Below, piece after piece: positions 8,186 through 16,011 of a stretch of DNA of 64,000 nt (position 1 is its first letter; each line of letters begins with the position of its first letter). The DNA is from Didemnitutus sp047777955. GTDB lineage: Bacteria > Verrucomicrobiota > Verrucomicrobiia > Opitutales > Opitutaceae. Location: assembly GCF_047777955.1 (NCBI RefSeq), contig NZ_CP180537.1, positions 248,001 to 312,000 on the forward strand, in the 5' to 3' direction. The translations under genes and the position numbers were made by a program. The notes beneath the pieces are model-generated. The model did no database searches, was not told where the DNA came from, and saw only the letters and a list, made by a program, of their open reading frames with translations.

Positions 8186-8914
8186 ATGAACACCGAATCC
8201 ACGTCTCCCGTCTTCACCGTTGAAACCACCGTCGGCGCCATGGTCGCCGCGCGTCCGGCGCTCTCGCGCCTCTTCGAAAAGCTCGGCATCGACTTCTGCT
8301 GCGGCGGCAAGAAGCCGCTGGCCGAACTCGCCGCCGCCCGCGGCCTCGACCCCGCCACCGTCCTCGCTCTGATCGACGCGGCGCTGGCGGTCACGCCCGG
8401 CACCGACGACGTCAACCCCGCCACGCTTTCCCTCCGCGAGCTGGCCGACCACATCGAGCGCACGCACCACGAGTATGTGAAGGCCGAGCTGCCGCGCCTG
8501 CTGGAAATGGCCGAGCGCGTCGCCCGCAAGCACGGCTGGCGCGACGCCCGCCTCGCCGAAGTCGCCGAAACGGTCGGCCTCCTCACCCGCGAGATGTTCA
8601 GCCACATGACCAAGGAGGAGCGCGTCCTCTTTCCGCTCGTCCGCCAGATCGAGGCCGGCGCCGCCGACAATTTCCACTGCGGCTCCATCGCCAACCCGAT
8701 CCGCCAGATGGAGGACGAGCACGAGTCCGCCGGCCGCGCCGTCGCGCGCCTGCGCGAGCTGACCGACGGCTTCCGCCCCGACGGCGACGCGTGCAACACC
8801 CACCGCGCCCTCCTCGGCGGCCTCGAGGAGTTCGAGGCCGACCTGCATCGCCACGTGCACAAGGAGAACAACGTCCTCTTCCCCCGCGCCCTCGAGCTCG
8901 CCGACCGCAACTGA
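8186..8914 (+). CDS. ric: Iron-sulfur cluster repair di-iron protein (Ric/ScdA/YtfE)
   Basis: 242 residues. The N-terminal ScdA domain has the adjacent Cys pair C38-C39 in GIDFCCGGKKPL. The hemerythrin-like four-helix bundle then supplies di-iron ligands: HIERTHHEYVK, SHMTKEE, MEDEHESAG and HRHVHKENNVLFPRA. The protein restores Fe-S clusters damaged by nitric oxide or peroxide and acts in the cytoplasm. The upstream 8135-8148 box indicates NO- or oxygen-responsive induction. Length and ligand order match the family throughout. Confidence 0.93.
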   Translation: MNTESTSPVFTVETTVGAMVAARPALSRLFEKLGIDFCCGGKKPLAELAAARGLDPATVLALIDAALAVTPGTDDVNPATLSLRELADHIERTHHEYVKAELPRLLEMAERVARKHGWRDARLAEVAETVGLLTREMFSHMTKEERVLFPLVRQIEAGAADNFHCGSIANPIRQMEDEHESAGRAVARLRELTDGFRPDGDACNTHRALLGGLEEFEADLHRHVHKENNVLFPRALELADRN

Positions 8915-9054
8915 CGCCGCCGACCGACGGATCGCCCAAGCGGGCGGCGCTTCCTCGCCCGCGCCTCGCCTGGTCCGAGGAGTCCCCGCCGCGCGGGGGC
9001 CCCTCCGTGCGTCCGCCCCGCTAGCCGACCGGCCCGCGGCGCTCGTGTTGACTT

Positions 9055-9074
9055 TCAACAGGAACACCTGTTGA
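9055..9074. promoter_or_regulatory. Perfect 20-bp palindromic operator for PadR
   Basis: TCAACAGG-AACA-CCTGTTGA has perfect 8-bp arms and lies 8 nt before the padR-like ATG at 9083. It overlaps the likely promoter, since a TTGACT hexamer sits just upstream at 9048-9053. Position and symmetry fit autorepression by the PadR protein encoded immediately downstream. Confidence 0.65.
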
Positions 9075-9082
9075 TCTTCGAC

Positions 9083-9424
9083 ATGAGCGAGCCCGACCGC
9101 ACCGAACTCCTCCAAGGCACCCTCGACCTCCTCGTCCTCCAGACGCTCGCGACCCTCGGGTCGCAGCACGGCTTCGGCATCGCCCGCCGCATCGAGCAGG
9201 TCTCGGGCGGCTCCGTGCTCCTCAACCAGGGCACGATCTACCCCGCGCTCGTCCGCCTCGAGGAGCAGGGCTGGATCGCCTCGGAGTGGGGCACGAGCGA
9301 GAACAACCGCCGCGCCCGCTTCTACGCCATCACCGCCTCCGGCCGCAAACAGCTCAAGGAGGAGGTGGCCAACTGGCAGCGCGTCACCGCGCTCGTCGAC
9401 GCCGTGCTCGCTGCCGAGGCCTGA
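9083..9424 (+). CDS. PadR-family transcriptional regulator
   Basis: 113 residues from the ATG at 9083; a TTG at 9071 lies inside the palindrome and is less likely. The PadR winged helix is clear: LLQGTLDLLVLQTLA, HGFGIARRIEQVSGG, GTIYPALVRLEEQGWI and the wing RRARFYAITASGRKQL. The C-terminus is short, as in the PadR-s1 subfamily. Such regulators are commonly paired with ADOP-type permeases, and the gene for one starts 41 nt downstream. It probably represses both genes from the 9055-9074 palindrome until an effector, often an antimicrobial compound, releases it. Confidence 0.92.
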   Translation: MSEPDRTELLQGTLDLLVLQTLATLGSQHGFGIARRIEQVSGGSVLLNQGTIYPALVRLEEQGWIASEWGTSENNRRARFYAITASGRKQLKEEVANWQRVTALVDAVLAAEA

Positions 9425-9465
9425 TTTTTCTCCGGCTCCACGAAAGTCGCTCCGTTTTCCACGCC

Positions 9466-12165
9466 ATGAAACTCTGGACGAAACTCCGCCACCTCCTCGG
9501 CCGCCGCGCCCGCGTCGCCCGCCTGGAGGAGGAAATGCGCACCCACATCGAGCAGCTCACGGAGGAAAACGTCCGCCGCGGCCTCGACCGCGTCGAGGCC
9601 CGCCGCCAGGCCCACCTCGCCTTCGGCAACGTCCTCGCCACCCGCGAGGAGACCGAGGACGCGCTCGGCTGGCCTTCGCTCGAGGCGTGGGTGCACGATT
9701 TCCGCGTCGCCGGGCGCAGCTTGAGCCGGCGCCCGGCCTTCGCGCTCAGTCTCGTGGCGGTGCTCGCGCTCGGCATCGGCGCGACGACCGCGGTGTTTTC
9801 GCTCGTGCGCGGCGTGTTGCTCGAGCCCTTGCCGGTGCCGCATCCGGAGGAGTTGAGCCTGGTGACGGACGCGACGGGCGAACCGTTCTTGCTCAGCGCG
9901 CCGACGATCCGCCGGCTGGCGGAGGCGCCGGAACTCGGCGGACGCGTCGCGGCCTACGCGACCCCGACCCGCGCGGCGCTGCGTCTGGACGACCAACCGG
10001 CGCAGCCATGCCAGGTGCAGTTCGTGAATGGCCAGTTTTTCTCCGCCCTCGGGATCGCCGCGGCACGCGGTCGCGTGCTGGCCCCGGCGGATGACGCCAC
10101 CGAGGCGCCGCGGGCGGTCGCGGTGGCGTCGCACGCGTTCTGGCTGGCGAAGCTCGGCGGCGCGCCCGATGCCGTCGGGCGCAGCGTGCGCCTCAACCGC
10201 CAGGAAGTGACGATCGTGGGCATCGCGCCGGCGTCGTTCGATGGCGTTTCCCTGGGTGACAGTCCGGATTTGTGGCTCCCGCTCGGACTGCACGCGCCGC
10301 TCGGGTTGAGGCCGTCGGCGTGGACGATTTCCGACGGGCCGGTCGCGCTCGAGCAGTGGACGCGCCTCGACAACGTCAACTGGCTGTCCGCGCTCGTGCG
10401 CGTGGCGCCGGGCAACACCGCCGCGCACGGTGCGCTCGAGCGTTCGTGGCGGCCGCAACTCGACGCGGCGCTCGCGATCATCACCGACGCGCCGACGATT
10501 CAGGATTTTCGGAACCGCGTGCCGCGGCTCGTGCCGAGCCCGCAGGGATACTCCGACACGCGGAACGATTTCCGTCGCGTCGGCCTCACGCTGACGCTGC
10601 TCGTCGCGGCAGTGGTCCTCGTGACGGCGGCGAATTCCGCCACGCTGCTGCTGTTGCGCATGCTCGGCCGCGGCCGGGAACTCGGCGTGCGCCTCGCGCT
10701 CGGCGCCGGCCGCTGGCGGCTGGCGCGCGGTGCGCTGCTCGAGAGTTTGCTGCTCGCCTGCGGCGGCGCGGTGGGCGGCGGGCTGATCGGCGCGTGGCTG
10801 ACGCCGTTGCTGGCGCGCTGGCTCGCGCCGGACGTGCGCGGCGGGTTGCCGGGCTTCGATTGGGCCATGGCGGGCGCGCTCGCCGTTCTCGCGCTCGGGC
10901 TCGGGCTCGCGATCGGGCTGGCGCCGGCCTGGCTCATGGCGCGGCTCGCGCCGCAGTCCGTGCTCCAGCAGCGGCATCTCGGCGCGGGTGGCACGCTGCG
11001 ACTGGGGCGGACGCTGATCGTGGCGCAGCTCGCGCTGTCGGTGATGTTGATTTCCGTCGCGGGCGCGCTGGCGTTCGATCTCCGGCGGGTGCTGGCGGAG
11101 GCGCCCGGCTATGATCGCGCGGCGCTGGTGCAGACGTTCTTCGATTTGCGCGGCGCGGGCATTCCCGAGGAACGCCAGCCGGCGCTGCTCGCCCGGCTCC
11201 GCGCGACGGCGCACGAATTGCCGCAGGTGCGCGAAGTGGCGTTCGCGGCCAGCGGCGCGCTCAGCGGCAGCCGTTCGGCGAGCGGCGTGTATTTCCGCGG
11301 CGAAGTCGCGCACCAGCCGCGCGAGAACATCCAGCACGAGAGCGTGGACGAGAATTACTTCACCACGATGGGCATGACCCTCGTGCGCGGGCGCGGCTTC
11401 ACGGCCCATGATGTCGCCGGCCGACCGAACGTCGCCGTGATCAGCGAGCGGCTGGCGCGCGAGGTGTTCGGCGATGCGGATCCGATCGGCCGCCGCTTCG
11501 GTTTCGGCGAAACGGCCGATGCGGAGGACCGCGAGATCGTCGGCATCGTGTCGGATGCGCGGGTGAACGGCGTGCGCGAGGCCCCACCGGCGATGTTCTA
11601 CGATCCGCTGCCGCAATGGCGCGCGACGGCCGGTTGCCTGGTCGTGCGCGTGGCGGGCGATGCCGCGGCGGCCCGCGAGGCGTTGAAGAAAAAGATCTCC
11701 GCGGCCGAGCCGGGTGTGTTGTTCAATCGCTGGACGACGCTCGAAGAGCGCGCGCAGCGCTGGGTGCGCAACGACGTCGCCACGGTGCGCCTGACGGCGG
11801 GTTTCGGCGTGCTCGCGACCCTGCTCGCGGTGATCGGCGTGCTGGGCGCGCTCGGCTATCTGGTTGCCAGCCGTTCGCGAGAGATCGCCGTGCGCCTGGC
11901 CATCGGCGCCGAGCCGGGTCGCGTGTGGCGCGACGTGTTGCGCGATGCGGCGACGCTCGGGCTGCTGGGCGCGGCGATCGGCGTGGGGCTTTCGTTGCTC
12001 CTCCCGCGGGTGCTCGGCTCGTGGATGATGGTCGGGTTGCGCGCGGATGGGGCCGCCATCGCGCTCGCCGCGGTGGCCGGATTGCTCGCGGCCGTGATCG
12101 GCGGGCTGTTGCCGGCGCGGCGGGCGGCCAAAGTCGATCCGCTCGCGCTTTTGCGCGCCGAATAA
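9466..12165 (+). CDS. ADOP-type (duplicated orphan MacB-like) permease
   Basis: 899 residues from the ATG at 9466. The first 80 residues match the permease prefix domain of the family (RVARLEEEMRTHIEQLTEEN...HLAFGN). Two MacB periplasmic-core plus FtsX repeats follow: a membrane helix at about 95-115, a periplasmic domain to about 365, three membrane helices (about 370-500), a second anchor and periplasmic domain (about 520-760) and three last helices (about 770-890), ending RRAAKVDPLALLRAE. There is no ATPase domain or gene here, which is why such permeases are called orphan. The likely role is efflux or envelope lipid/protein handling under PadR control. Confidence 0.9.
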   Translation: MKLWTKLRHLLGRRARVARLEEEMRTHIEQLTEENVRRGLDRVEARRQAHLAFGNVLATREETEDALGWPSLEAWVHDFRVAGRSLSRRPAFALSLVAVLALGIGATTAVFSLVRGVLLEPLPVPHPEELSLVTDATGEPFLLSAPTIRRLAEAPELGGRVAAYATPTRAALRLDDQPAQPCQVQFVNGQFFSALGIAAARGRVLAPADDATEAPRAVAVASHAFWLAKLGGAPDAVGRSVRLNRQEVTIVGIAPASFDGVSLGDSPDLWLPLGLHAPLGLRPSAWTISDGPVALEQWTRLDNVNWLSALVRVAPGNTAAHGALERSWRPQLDAALAIITDAPTIQDFRNRVPRLVPSPQGYSDTRNDFRRVGLTLTLLVAAVVLVTAANSATLLLLRMLGRGRELGVRLALGAGRWRLARGALLESLLLACGGAVGGGLIGAWLTPLLARWLAPDVRGGLPGFDWAMAGALAVLALGLGLAIGLAPAWLMARLAPQSVLQQRHLGAGGTLRLGRTLIVAQLALSVMLISVAGALAFDLRRVLAEAPGYDRAALVQTFFDLRGAGIPEERQPALLARLRATAHELPQVREVAFAASGALSGSRSASGVYFRGEVAHQPRENIQHESVDENYFTTMGMTLVRGRGFTAHDVAGRPNVAVISERLAREVFGDADPIGRRFGFGETADAEDREIVGIVSDARVNGVREAPPAMFYDPLPQWRATAGCLVVRVAGDAAAAREALKKKISAAEPGVLFNRWTTLEERAQRWVRNDVATVRLTAGFGVLATLLAVIGVLGALGYLVASRSREIAVRLAIGAEPGRVWRDVLRDAATLGLLGAAIGVGLSLLLPRVLGSWMMVGLRADGAAIALAAVAGLLAAVIGGLLPARRAAKVDPLALLRAE

Positions 12166-12184
12166 ACGCGGGCGCCGCGGCGGC

Positions 12185-12482
12185 TCAGATCTTCGCGTGG
12201 TGGGCGCGGGTGAGTTCGCCGCGGACGTTGCCGGTGCTCGACGCCGCGCGGGACGACGATGAGGTCGCCCTCGGCGAGCGACTCCGTGCGATCGCGGAAT
12301 TCCATCCGGAAGCGCCCGCGCACGACGAGGAACATCTCATCGGCGTCGGCGTGATGGTGCCAGACGAACTCGCCTTTGATTTTCACGAGCAGCACGTGCT
12401 GTCCGTTGAGTTCGGCGACCACCTTCGGATCCCAATGCGTGGCGATGAGCGACAGTTTTTCGGCAACGTTGGCGGGTTTCAT
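12185..12482 (-). pseudogene. Cupin protein with an internal deletion and frame change
   Basis: The ATG at 12482 opens a small single-domain cupin: KPANVAEKLSLIATHW, ELNGQHVLLVKIKGEFVWHH, a Glu-containing metal site, RGRFRMEFRD and DLIVVPRGVEHR. After R79 the frame runs on unrelated. In another frame the expected family C-terminus is present (TGNVRGELTRAHHAKI, stop at 12185-12187). About 19 codons that normally link these parts are missing. The junction reads GAGCACCGGCAACG, consistent with a deletion between two short CACCGGC repeats, one from each end of the lost piece. The frame passes its own stop and runs into the permease gene. Confidence 0.7.
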
Positions 12483-12497
12483 GCGGGGAAAGATCGA

Positions 12498-12971
12498 TCA
12501 CAGCTCGCGGCGATAGGACAAATCGCAGCGGCCAGAATGCACGCCGCCGCACTCGCGCCGGAAGCCGTTGCGCTCGTAGAGGGCGATGGCGTCCCGCAGC
12601 ACGGTGGCGGTTTCCAGAGTCATGTGTCGGAAGCCGAGTTCGCGGGCGCGGGTGAGCGCCCAGTCGAGCAGTCGCCGGCCCTGGCCGCGGCCGCGCAGGG
12701 CGGGGGCGAGATACATCTTGCGCAGCTCGACGACGCCCGCGCCCAGCGGGAAGAGCCCGCAGGTGCCGAGGATCGCGCCGGCCGGATCGACCAACACCAC
12801 GAAGTCGCCGCCGCGCGAGAAATAGGGCGCGGCGAGGTCCGCCAGGTCGGCGTCCGTGCCGGCCGGATCGGGACGGAGCCCGAACTCGGCCAGCACCGCG
12901 TGGATCAGCGCGCGGCCGGCGGCCGAATCCGCGGCCGTGGCGCGACGGAGCTGGAGCGACGGGTCGGACAT
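12498..12971 (-). CDS. GNAT-family N-acetyltransferase
   Basis: 157 residues from MSDPSLQLRRATAADS at 12971. The GNAT core is visible: VVELRKMYLAPALRGRGQGR carries beta-4 and the acetyl-CoA pyrophosphate loop (R-G-x-G-Q/G-x), followed by LLDWALTRARELGF, the beta-5 strand MTLETATV and the C-terminal ALYERNGFRREC. It transfers an acetyl group from acetyl-CoA to an unidentified amine. The broken cupin starts 15 nt downstream on the same strand, suggesting a two-gene transcript. Confidence 0.88.
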   Translation of the reverse strand: MSDPSLQLRRATAADSAAGRALIHAVLAEFGLRPDPAGTDADLADLAAPYFSRGGDFVVLVDPAGAILGTCGLFPLGAGVVELRKMYLAPALRGRGQGRRLLDWALTRARELGFRHMTLETATVLRDAIALYERNGFRRECGGVHSGRCDLSYRREL

Positions 12972-13091
12972 CCGGCCTTTTTCGCCGGTCGGGCGTTCGG
13001 TGTCGACCCTGCGGGCCGGGCCGGCCGGCACAGCCGCGCAGAAAAAGCGGGGCGCGGCCTGGCGCCGGGCCCCGTCGCGGTGAAACGGGCC

Positions 13092-13544
13092 TTACTTCGC
13101 CAGCAGCGCGTCGAGCGACCACTTGCCGCCGCCGAGGACCAGCAGCGCCAGCACCAGGCCGAGCGCGAGGATGAAGAACTCGACGCCCTCGCCCTTCTGG
13201 TTGCCGAACCAGTTCATGAAGAAGCCGTGCGGCCAGTGCTGCGCGGCCGCGACGACCATGACGCCGCCCACACCCAGCGCGGCGACGCGCGTGCCGACGC
13301 CCGCGAGCAGCATCACGCCGCCGACGGATTCGGCCAGGATCGCCAGCAGCGCGAAGATCCACGGCGCGCCGACCGTGTTGGTCAGGTAGCCCATGGTGCC
13401 CTGGAAGCCGTAGCCGCCGAACCAGCCGAGGGTCTTTTGCAGGCCGTGCGGGAGGATCATGAGCCCGAGGGAAAGCCGCAGGAAGAGCGGCGCGAAGGAG
13501 TCGCCGGTGGCGACGAGGGATGGGAGGAGGGAAGTTAGTTGCAT
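13092..13544 (-). CDS. DoxX-family membrane protein
   Basis: 150 residues with four membrane helices (about 20-40, 58-78, 83-103 and 118-140). The DoxX pattern is LFLRLSLGLMILPHGLQKTLG...GTMGYL, then ALLAILAESVGGVMLLAGVGTR, then FFILALGLVLALLVLGGGKWSLD. Members are quinone- or redox-linked inner-membrane proteins of largely unproven activity. I chose the ATG at 13544; two further in-frame ATGs at 13574 and 13580 fall inside the operator palindrome. It is divergent from a MarR gene and almost certainly its target, since MarR-type palindromes cover the shared promoter. Confidence 0.87.
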   Translation of the reverse strand: MQLTSLLPSLVATGDSFAPLFLRLSLGLMILPHGLQKTLGWFGGYGFQGTMGYLTNTVGAPWIFALLAILAESVGGVMLLAGVGTRVAALGVGGVMVVAAAQHWPHGFFMNWFGNQKGEGVEFFILALGLVLALLVLGGGKWSLDALLAK

Positions 13545-13551
13545 ACACAAC
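13538..13551. promoter_or_regulatory. Second, imperfect MarR-type operator copy
   Basis: GTTGCATACACAAC matches the core of the perfect site at 13567-13582 in 12 of 14 positions and overlaps the chosen DoxX start codon. A regulator dimer here would block both initiation and elongation toward doxX. Centre-to-centre distance to the perfect site is about 30 bp, or three helical turns. Confidence 0.5.
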
Positions 13552-13566
13552 CAAAAGACCGGAAAC

Positions 13567-13582
13567 AGTTGCATATGCAACT
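13567..13582. promoter_or_regulatory. Perfect 16-bp MarR-type operator
   Basis: AGTTGCATATGCAACT is a perfect dyad in the 58-nt divergent gap between the DoxX and MarR genes, 20 nt before the marR-like ATG. TTGCATATGCAA-type sequences are recurrent operators of MarR regulators beside DoxX or quinone-related genes. It should autoregulate marR and repress doxX. Confidence 0.7.
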
Positions 13583-13602
13583 AAAAAGTGTAGGGTGCCG
13601 GC

Positions 13603-14100
13603 ATGAAGCAGCCCAACCTGCCCGAAAATCACCTCGAAGCCTGGCGCCGTTACTACGTGTCGTTCTGGCGGATCTTCGCGGCGATCGAGGCCGATCTGCA
13701 GGCGGCCGGGCTGCCGTCGCTGAGCTGGTATGATGCCCTCTACGAGCTCTATCTCGCGCCCGGGCGCCACCTGCGGATGAGCGAGCTGGCCCGCAGCGCG
13801 CTGCTCAGCCGCAGCGGGCTCACGCGGCTGGTGGACAAGCTCGAGAAGGAGAAGCTCATCGTCCGCAAGTCCTGTCCGAGCGACGGCCGCGTGCAGCACG
13901 CGCAGCTGACCGACAAGGGCGTGGAGGTGCTGCGCCAGATCTGGCCGGTCTACCGCGCCGGCATCGCCAAGTATTTCGCCGCGCACCTCTCGGACGAGGA
14001 GGCGCAGGAATTCGCGCGCCTGATGAGCAAGGTGGTTTCCGCGATGGAACAGCTGCCCGGCGCGCCCGCCTGCGAGAAGGACAAGCGGCTGCCGGCGTGA
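13603..14100 (+). CDS. MarR-family transcriptional regulator
   Basis: 165 residues. The winged helix spans HLRMSELARSALLSRSGLTRLVDKLEKEKLI and the wing SDGRVQHAQLTDKGVEVL, flanked by dimerisation helices (WRRYYVSFWRIFAAIEADL at the N-terminus and FARLMSKVVSAMEQL at the C-terminus). There is no conserved reactive Cys near the N-terminus, so it is probably ligand- rather than thiol-responsive. Divergent from doxX with two operator copies between them, which suggests a local autoregulated switch. Confidence 0.92.
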   Translation: MKQPNLPENHLEAWRRYYVSFWRIFAAIEADLQAAGLPSLSWYDALYELYLAPGRHLRMSELARSALLSRSGLTRLVDKLEKEKLIVRKSCPSDGRVQHAQLTDKGVEVLRQIWPVYRAGIAKYFAAHLSDEEAQEFARLMSKVVSAMEQLPGAPACEKDKRLPA

Positions 14101-14199
14101 GCCGCCGGGCGCGGCGGCCGATGCCTCCGGTCGGAGGAGCGTCCGCGGCGAGTCCTCAACGTCCGCCGGCCGCCCACGCGGCCGGGGTGGGGCGCGGCC

Positions 14200-14679
14200 T
14201 CACTTGCCGGGCGCGCTGAGGGCGGCGCCGACGGCGCGGCGGGTGTTGGTCGCCCACTCCGCCAGCGTCTTGATCTCCGCCTCGGTCAGCTTCGCCTCCG
14301 GGTGCATCCAGGTGTAGGACGCCAGCGGCATGCCGTGCTTGCGCACCTCCTCGGCGGTCTCCTCGAGCTTCCGGGTGGCGCGCTTGAGCGGATAGGTCGT
14401 GAACTCCGAGAAATTCAGGTGGCGCTTGCCGTCGCGGACGTGCTTCTCCAGCCACCAGCCGACAGGCTGGACGTTGGCATACCACGGGTAGGTCGTGGCG
14501 TTCGAATGGCAGTCGTAGCACGCGCGTTGGAGGATCGCGTCGACCTCCGCCGGCACGGGCGCGAGCTGCGCGAGGTGGTTCGGGCCGGCGACCGTGCCGT
14601 GGTTGCTCATCGGACGGATGGCCTGCGCGACGACCAGCAGCGCGCCGAGGCCCAGGAGGATTTTGGCGGAAGTCTTCAC
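14200..14679 (-). CDS. Haem-binding-domain (Haem_bd) secreted c-type protein
   Basis: 159 residues. An uncleaved or cleavable N-terminal segment (ILLGLGALLVVAQAI) sends it to the periplasm. The covalent haem motif is C54-Y-D-C57-H58, followed by SNATTYPWYANVQPVGWWL, the strongly conserved W-Y-x-x-x-x-P block of the Haem_bd family, and NFSEF. This small domain also occurs fused to cytochrome peroxidases. Likely a periplasmic electron carrier or sensor. It is divergent from the esterase gene at 14760 and has no obvious operon partner. Confidence 0.88.
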   Translation of the reverse strand: MKTSAKILLGLGALLVVAQAIRPMSNHGTVAGPNHLAQLAPVPAEVDAILQRACYDCHSNATTYPWYANVQPVGWWLEKHVRDGKRHLNFSEFTTYPLKRATRKLEETAEEVRKHGMPLASYTWMHPEAKLTEAEIKTLAEWATNTRRAVGAALSAPGK

Positions 14680-14759
14680 CCCGCGAACCTTCCACCGCCG
14701 CGTGTCACGGGCAAGACTTCAAACTCGCCGCGGCGGCGCCGCGGAGCTTGGATGCGCCC

Positions 14760-15548
14760 ATGCACTTCCGGGCGTGGCTGGCGATCGGTTCCCTCTTCGT
14801 GGCGGCGGGCGCGCTGCCTGCGTCCGCCGCGCAGCTGCACCTCGCGGGCGACTCGACCATGGCGACGAAGGAGCGCCGGCAGCCGAATCCCGAATACGGC
14901 TGGGGCGAGGCGCTGCCGCGGTATTTCGGCGCCGGGCTCACGGTCGTGAATCACGCGCTGAACGGGCGCAGCACGAAGTCTTTCCTCGCCGAGGGCCACT
15001 GGCCGGCGCTGGTCGCGGCGCTGCAGCCGGGCGACTGGGTGATCGTGCAGTTCGGCCACAACGACGAAAAACCCGACGCCGCCCGCCACACCGAGCCGCG
15101 GGGCGAGTTTGCCGGCAATCTCCGGCGCATGATCGCCGACGTCCGGGCCAAGGGCGCCACGCCGATCCTCGCGACGTCCGTCGCGCGCCGCAAATGGTCG
15201 CCCGACGGCGCGCACCTCGTCGACACGCACGGCGACTACGTCGCCGCCGTCCGCGAGGTCGGCCAGGCCGAGCAGGTGCCGGTGCTGGAGTTGAACGCGC
15301 TCACGACCGCGCTGGAGGAGGGCCACGGCCGCGAGGGCTCGAAGCGCCTGCATCTCTGGATCGCACCCGGCGTCTACGCGCGGCAGCCGAAAGGCTGGCG
15401 GGACGACACGCATTACTCGGCCTACGGCGCCGACCGCGTCGCGGCTCTCGCGGTGCAGGAGATCATCCGGCTCGGCCTGCCGCTGGCGGACCAGCTCGCC
15501 GGCGATCGCCCGGCGGGGACGCAGCCCGACGCCAAGGCCGAGCGCTAG
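14760..15548 (+). CDS. Rhamnogalacturonan acetylesterase-like SGNH hydrolase
   Basis: 262 residues from the ATG at 14760 with a signal peptide (AWLAIGSLFVAAGALPASAA). SGNH blocks are in order: block I LAGDSTMATKE (Ser32 nucleophile, in the GDSTM form typical of RgaE/YesT esterases), GWGEALPRYF, block II Gly and Asn in NHALNGRSTKSFL, block III VQFGHNDEK, and the catalytic Asp/His in DDTHYSAYGA. It removes acetyl groups from pectic rhamnogalacturonan backbones outside the cytoplasm, indicating plant-polysaccharide use. No other pectinase is in the window, so the locus is isolated. Confidence 0.9.
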   Translation: MHFRAWLAIGSLFVAAGALPASAAQLHLAGDSTMATKERRQPNPEYGWGEALPRYFGAGLTVVNHALNGRSTKSFLAEGHWPALVAALQPGDWVIVQFGHNDEKPDAARHTEPRGEFAGNLRRMIADVRAKGATPILATSVARRKWSPDGAHLVDTHGDYVAAVREVGQAEQVPVLELNALTTALEEGHGREGSKRLHLWIAPGVYARQPKGWRDDTHYSAYGADRVAALAVQEIIRLGLPLADQLAGDRPAGTQPDAKAER

Positions 15549-15588
15549 GGCGCTTGCCAGCCCCGCCGGTCCCGGGCACGCTCGGGGC

Positions 15589-16011
15589 GTGAATCGGCGA
15601 GCTTTTCTCCGGGCCGTCTGCGGGATCGCGCTTGCGGCCGGAACGAGCCCGGCGCGCGCCGCCGGCGCCGAGGCCGCGGACGTCGTCCGCGAGGCCATCC
15701 GCCGCCAGCGCGTCCTGCGCCTGCGCTACGGCGGGCACGTGCGCCTCGTCGAGCCGCACGCGCTCGGCGTCACCGCCAGCGGCCACCGCGCGGTGCTCGC
15801 GTGGCAGGTCGAGGGCGGCAGCCGGTCCGAGCCGCCGAGCGGCTGGCGCACCTTCCTGCTGGGCGAAATCACCGACGTCGCGCTGACGGAGCGCGGTTTC
15901 AGCCCGCGCCCGAACTATCGTCCCGAGCGGGCGAACCTGCGCGCGATCGAGCTCGAGGTCACGCGCGAGCCCGACGCTGCCACCAATCGGCCTGCAACAG
16001 GCCGTGGTTGA
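15589..16011 (+). CDS. Tat-signal-bearing stand-alone WYL-domain protein
   Basis: 140 residues from a GTG at 15589. Residues 3-8 are RRAFLR, a twin-arginine motif, followed by a hydrophobic h-region and A-x-A site (AVCGIALAAGTSPARAA). The mature part is one WYL-like domain: AIRRQRVLRLRYGGHVRLVE (the aromatic ligand strand with Y-x-G), PHALGVTASGHRAVLAWQVE, a GWRTFLLGEI block and GFSPRPNYRPE. WYL domains are normally cytoplasmic ligand sensors of DNA-binding regulators. There is no HTH here, and export is predicted. Its 3' end runs 53 nt past the stop of the convergent methyltransferase gene. Confidence 0.7.
   Translation: MNRRAFLRAVCGIALAAGTSPARAAGAEAADVVREAIRRQRVLRLRYGGHVRLVEPHALGVTASGHRAVLAWQVEGGSRSEPPSGWRTFLLGEITDVALTERGFSPRPNYRPERANLRAIELEVTREPDAATNRPATGRG

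Noticed and set aside
9048..9058. A second FNR-like site (TTGACTTTCAA) before padR
   Set aside because: Half-site spacing is 3 nt rather than 6, and the adjacent 20-bp PadR palindrome explains the symmetry better.
6692..9169. Long minus-strand frame of about 825 codons opposite ilvA and ric
   Set aside because: It is the mirror of strongly biased GC-rich codons on the plus strand; no motif, and ilvA and Ric are certain.
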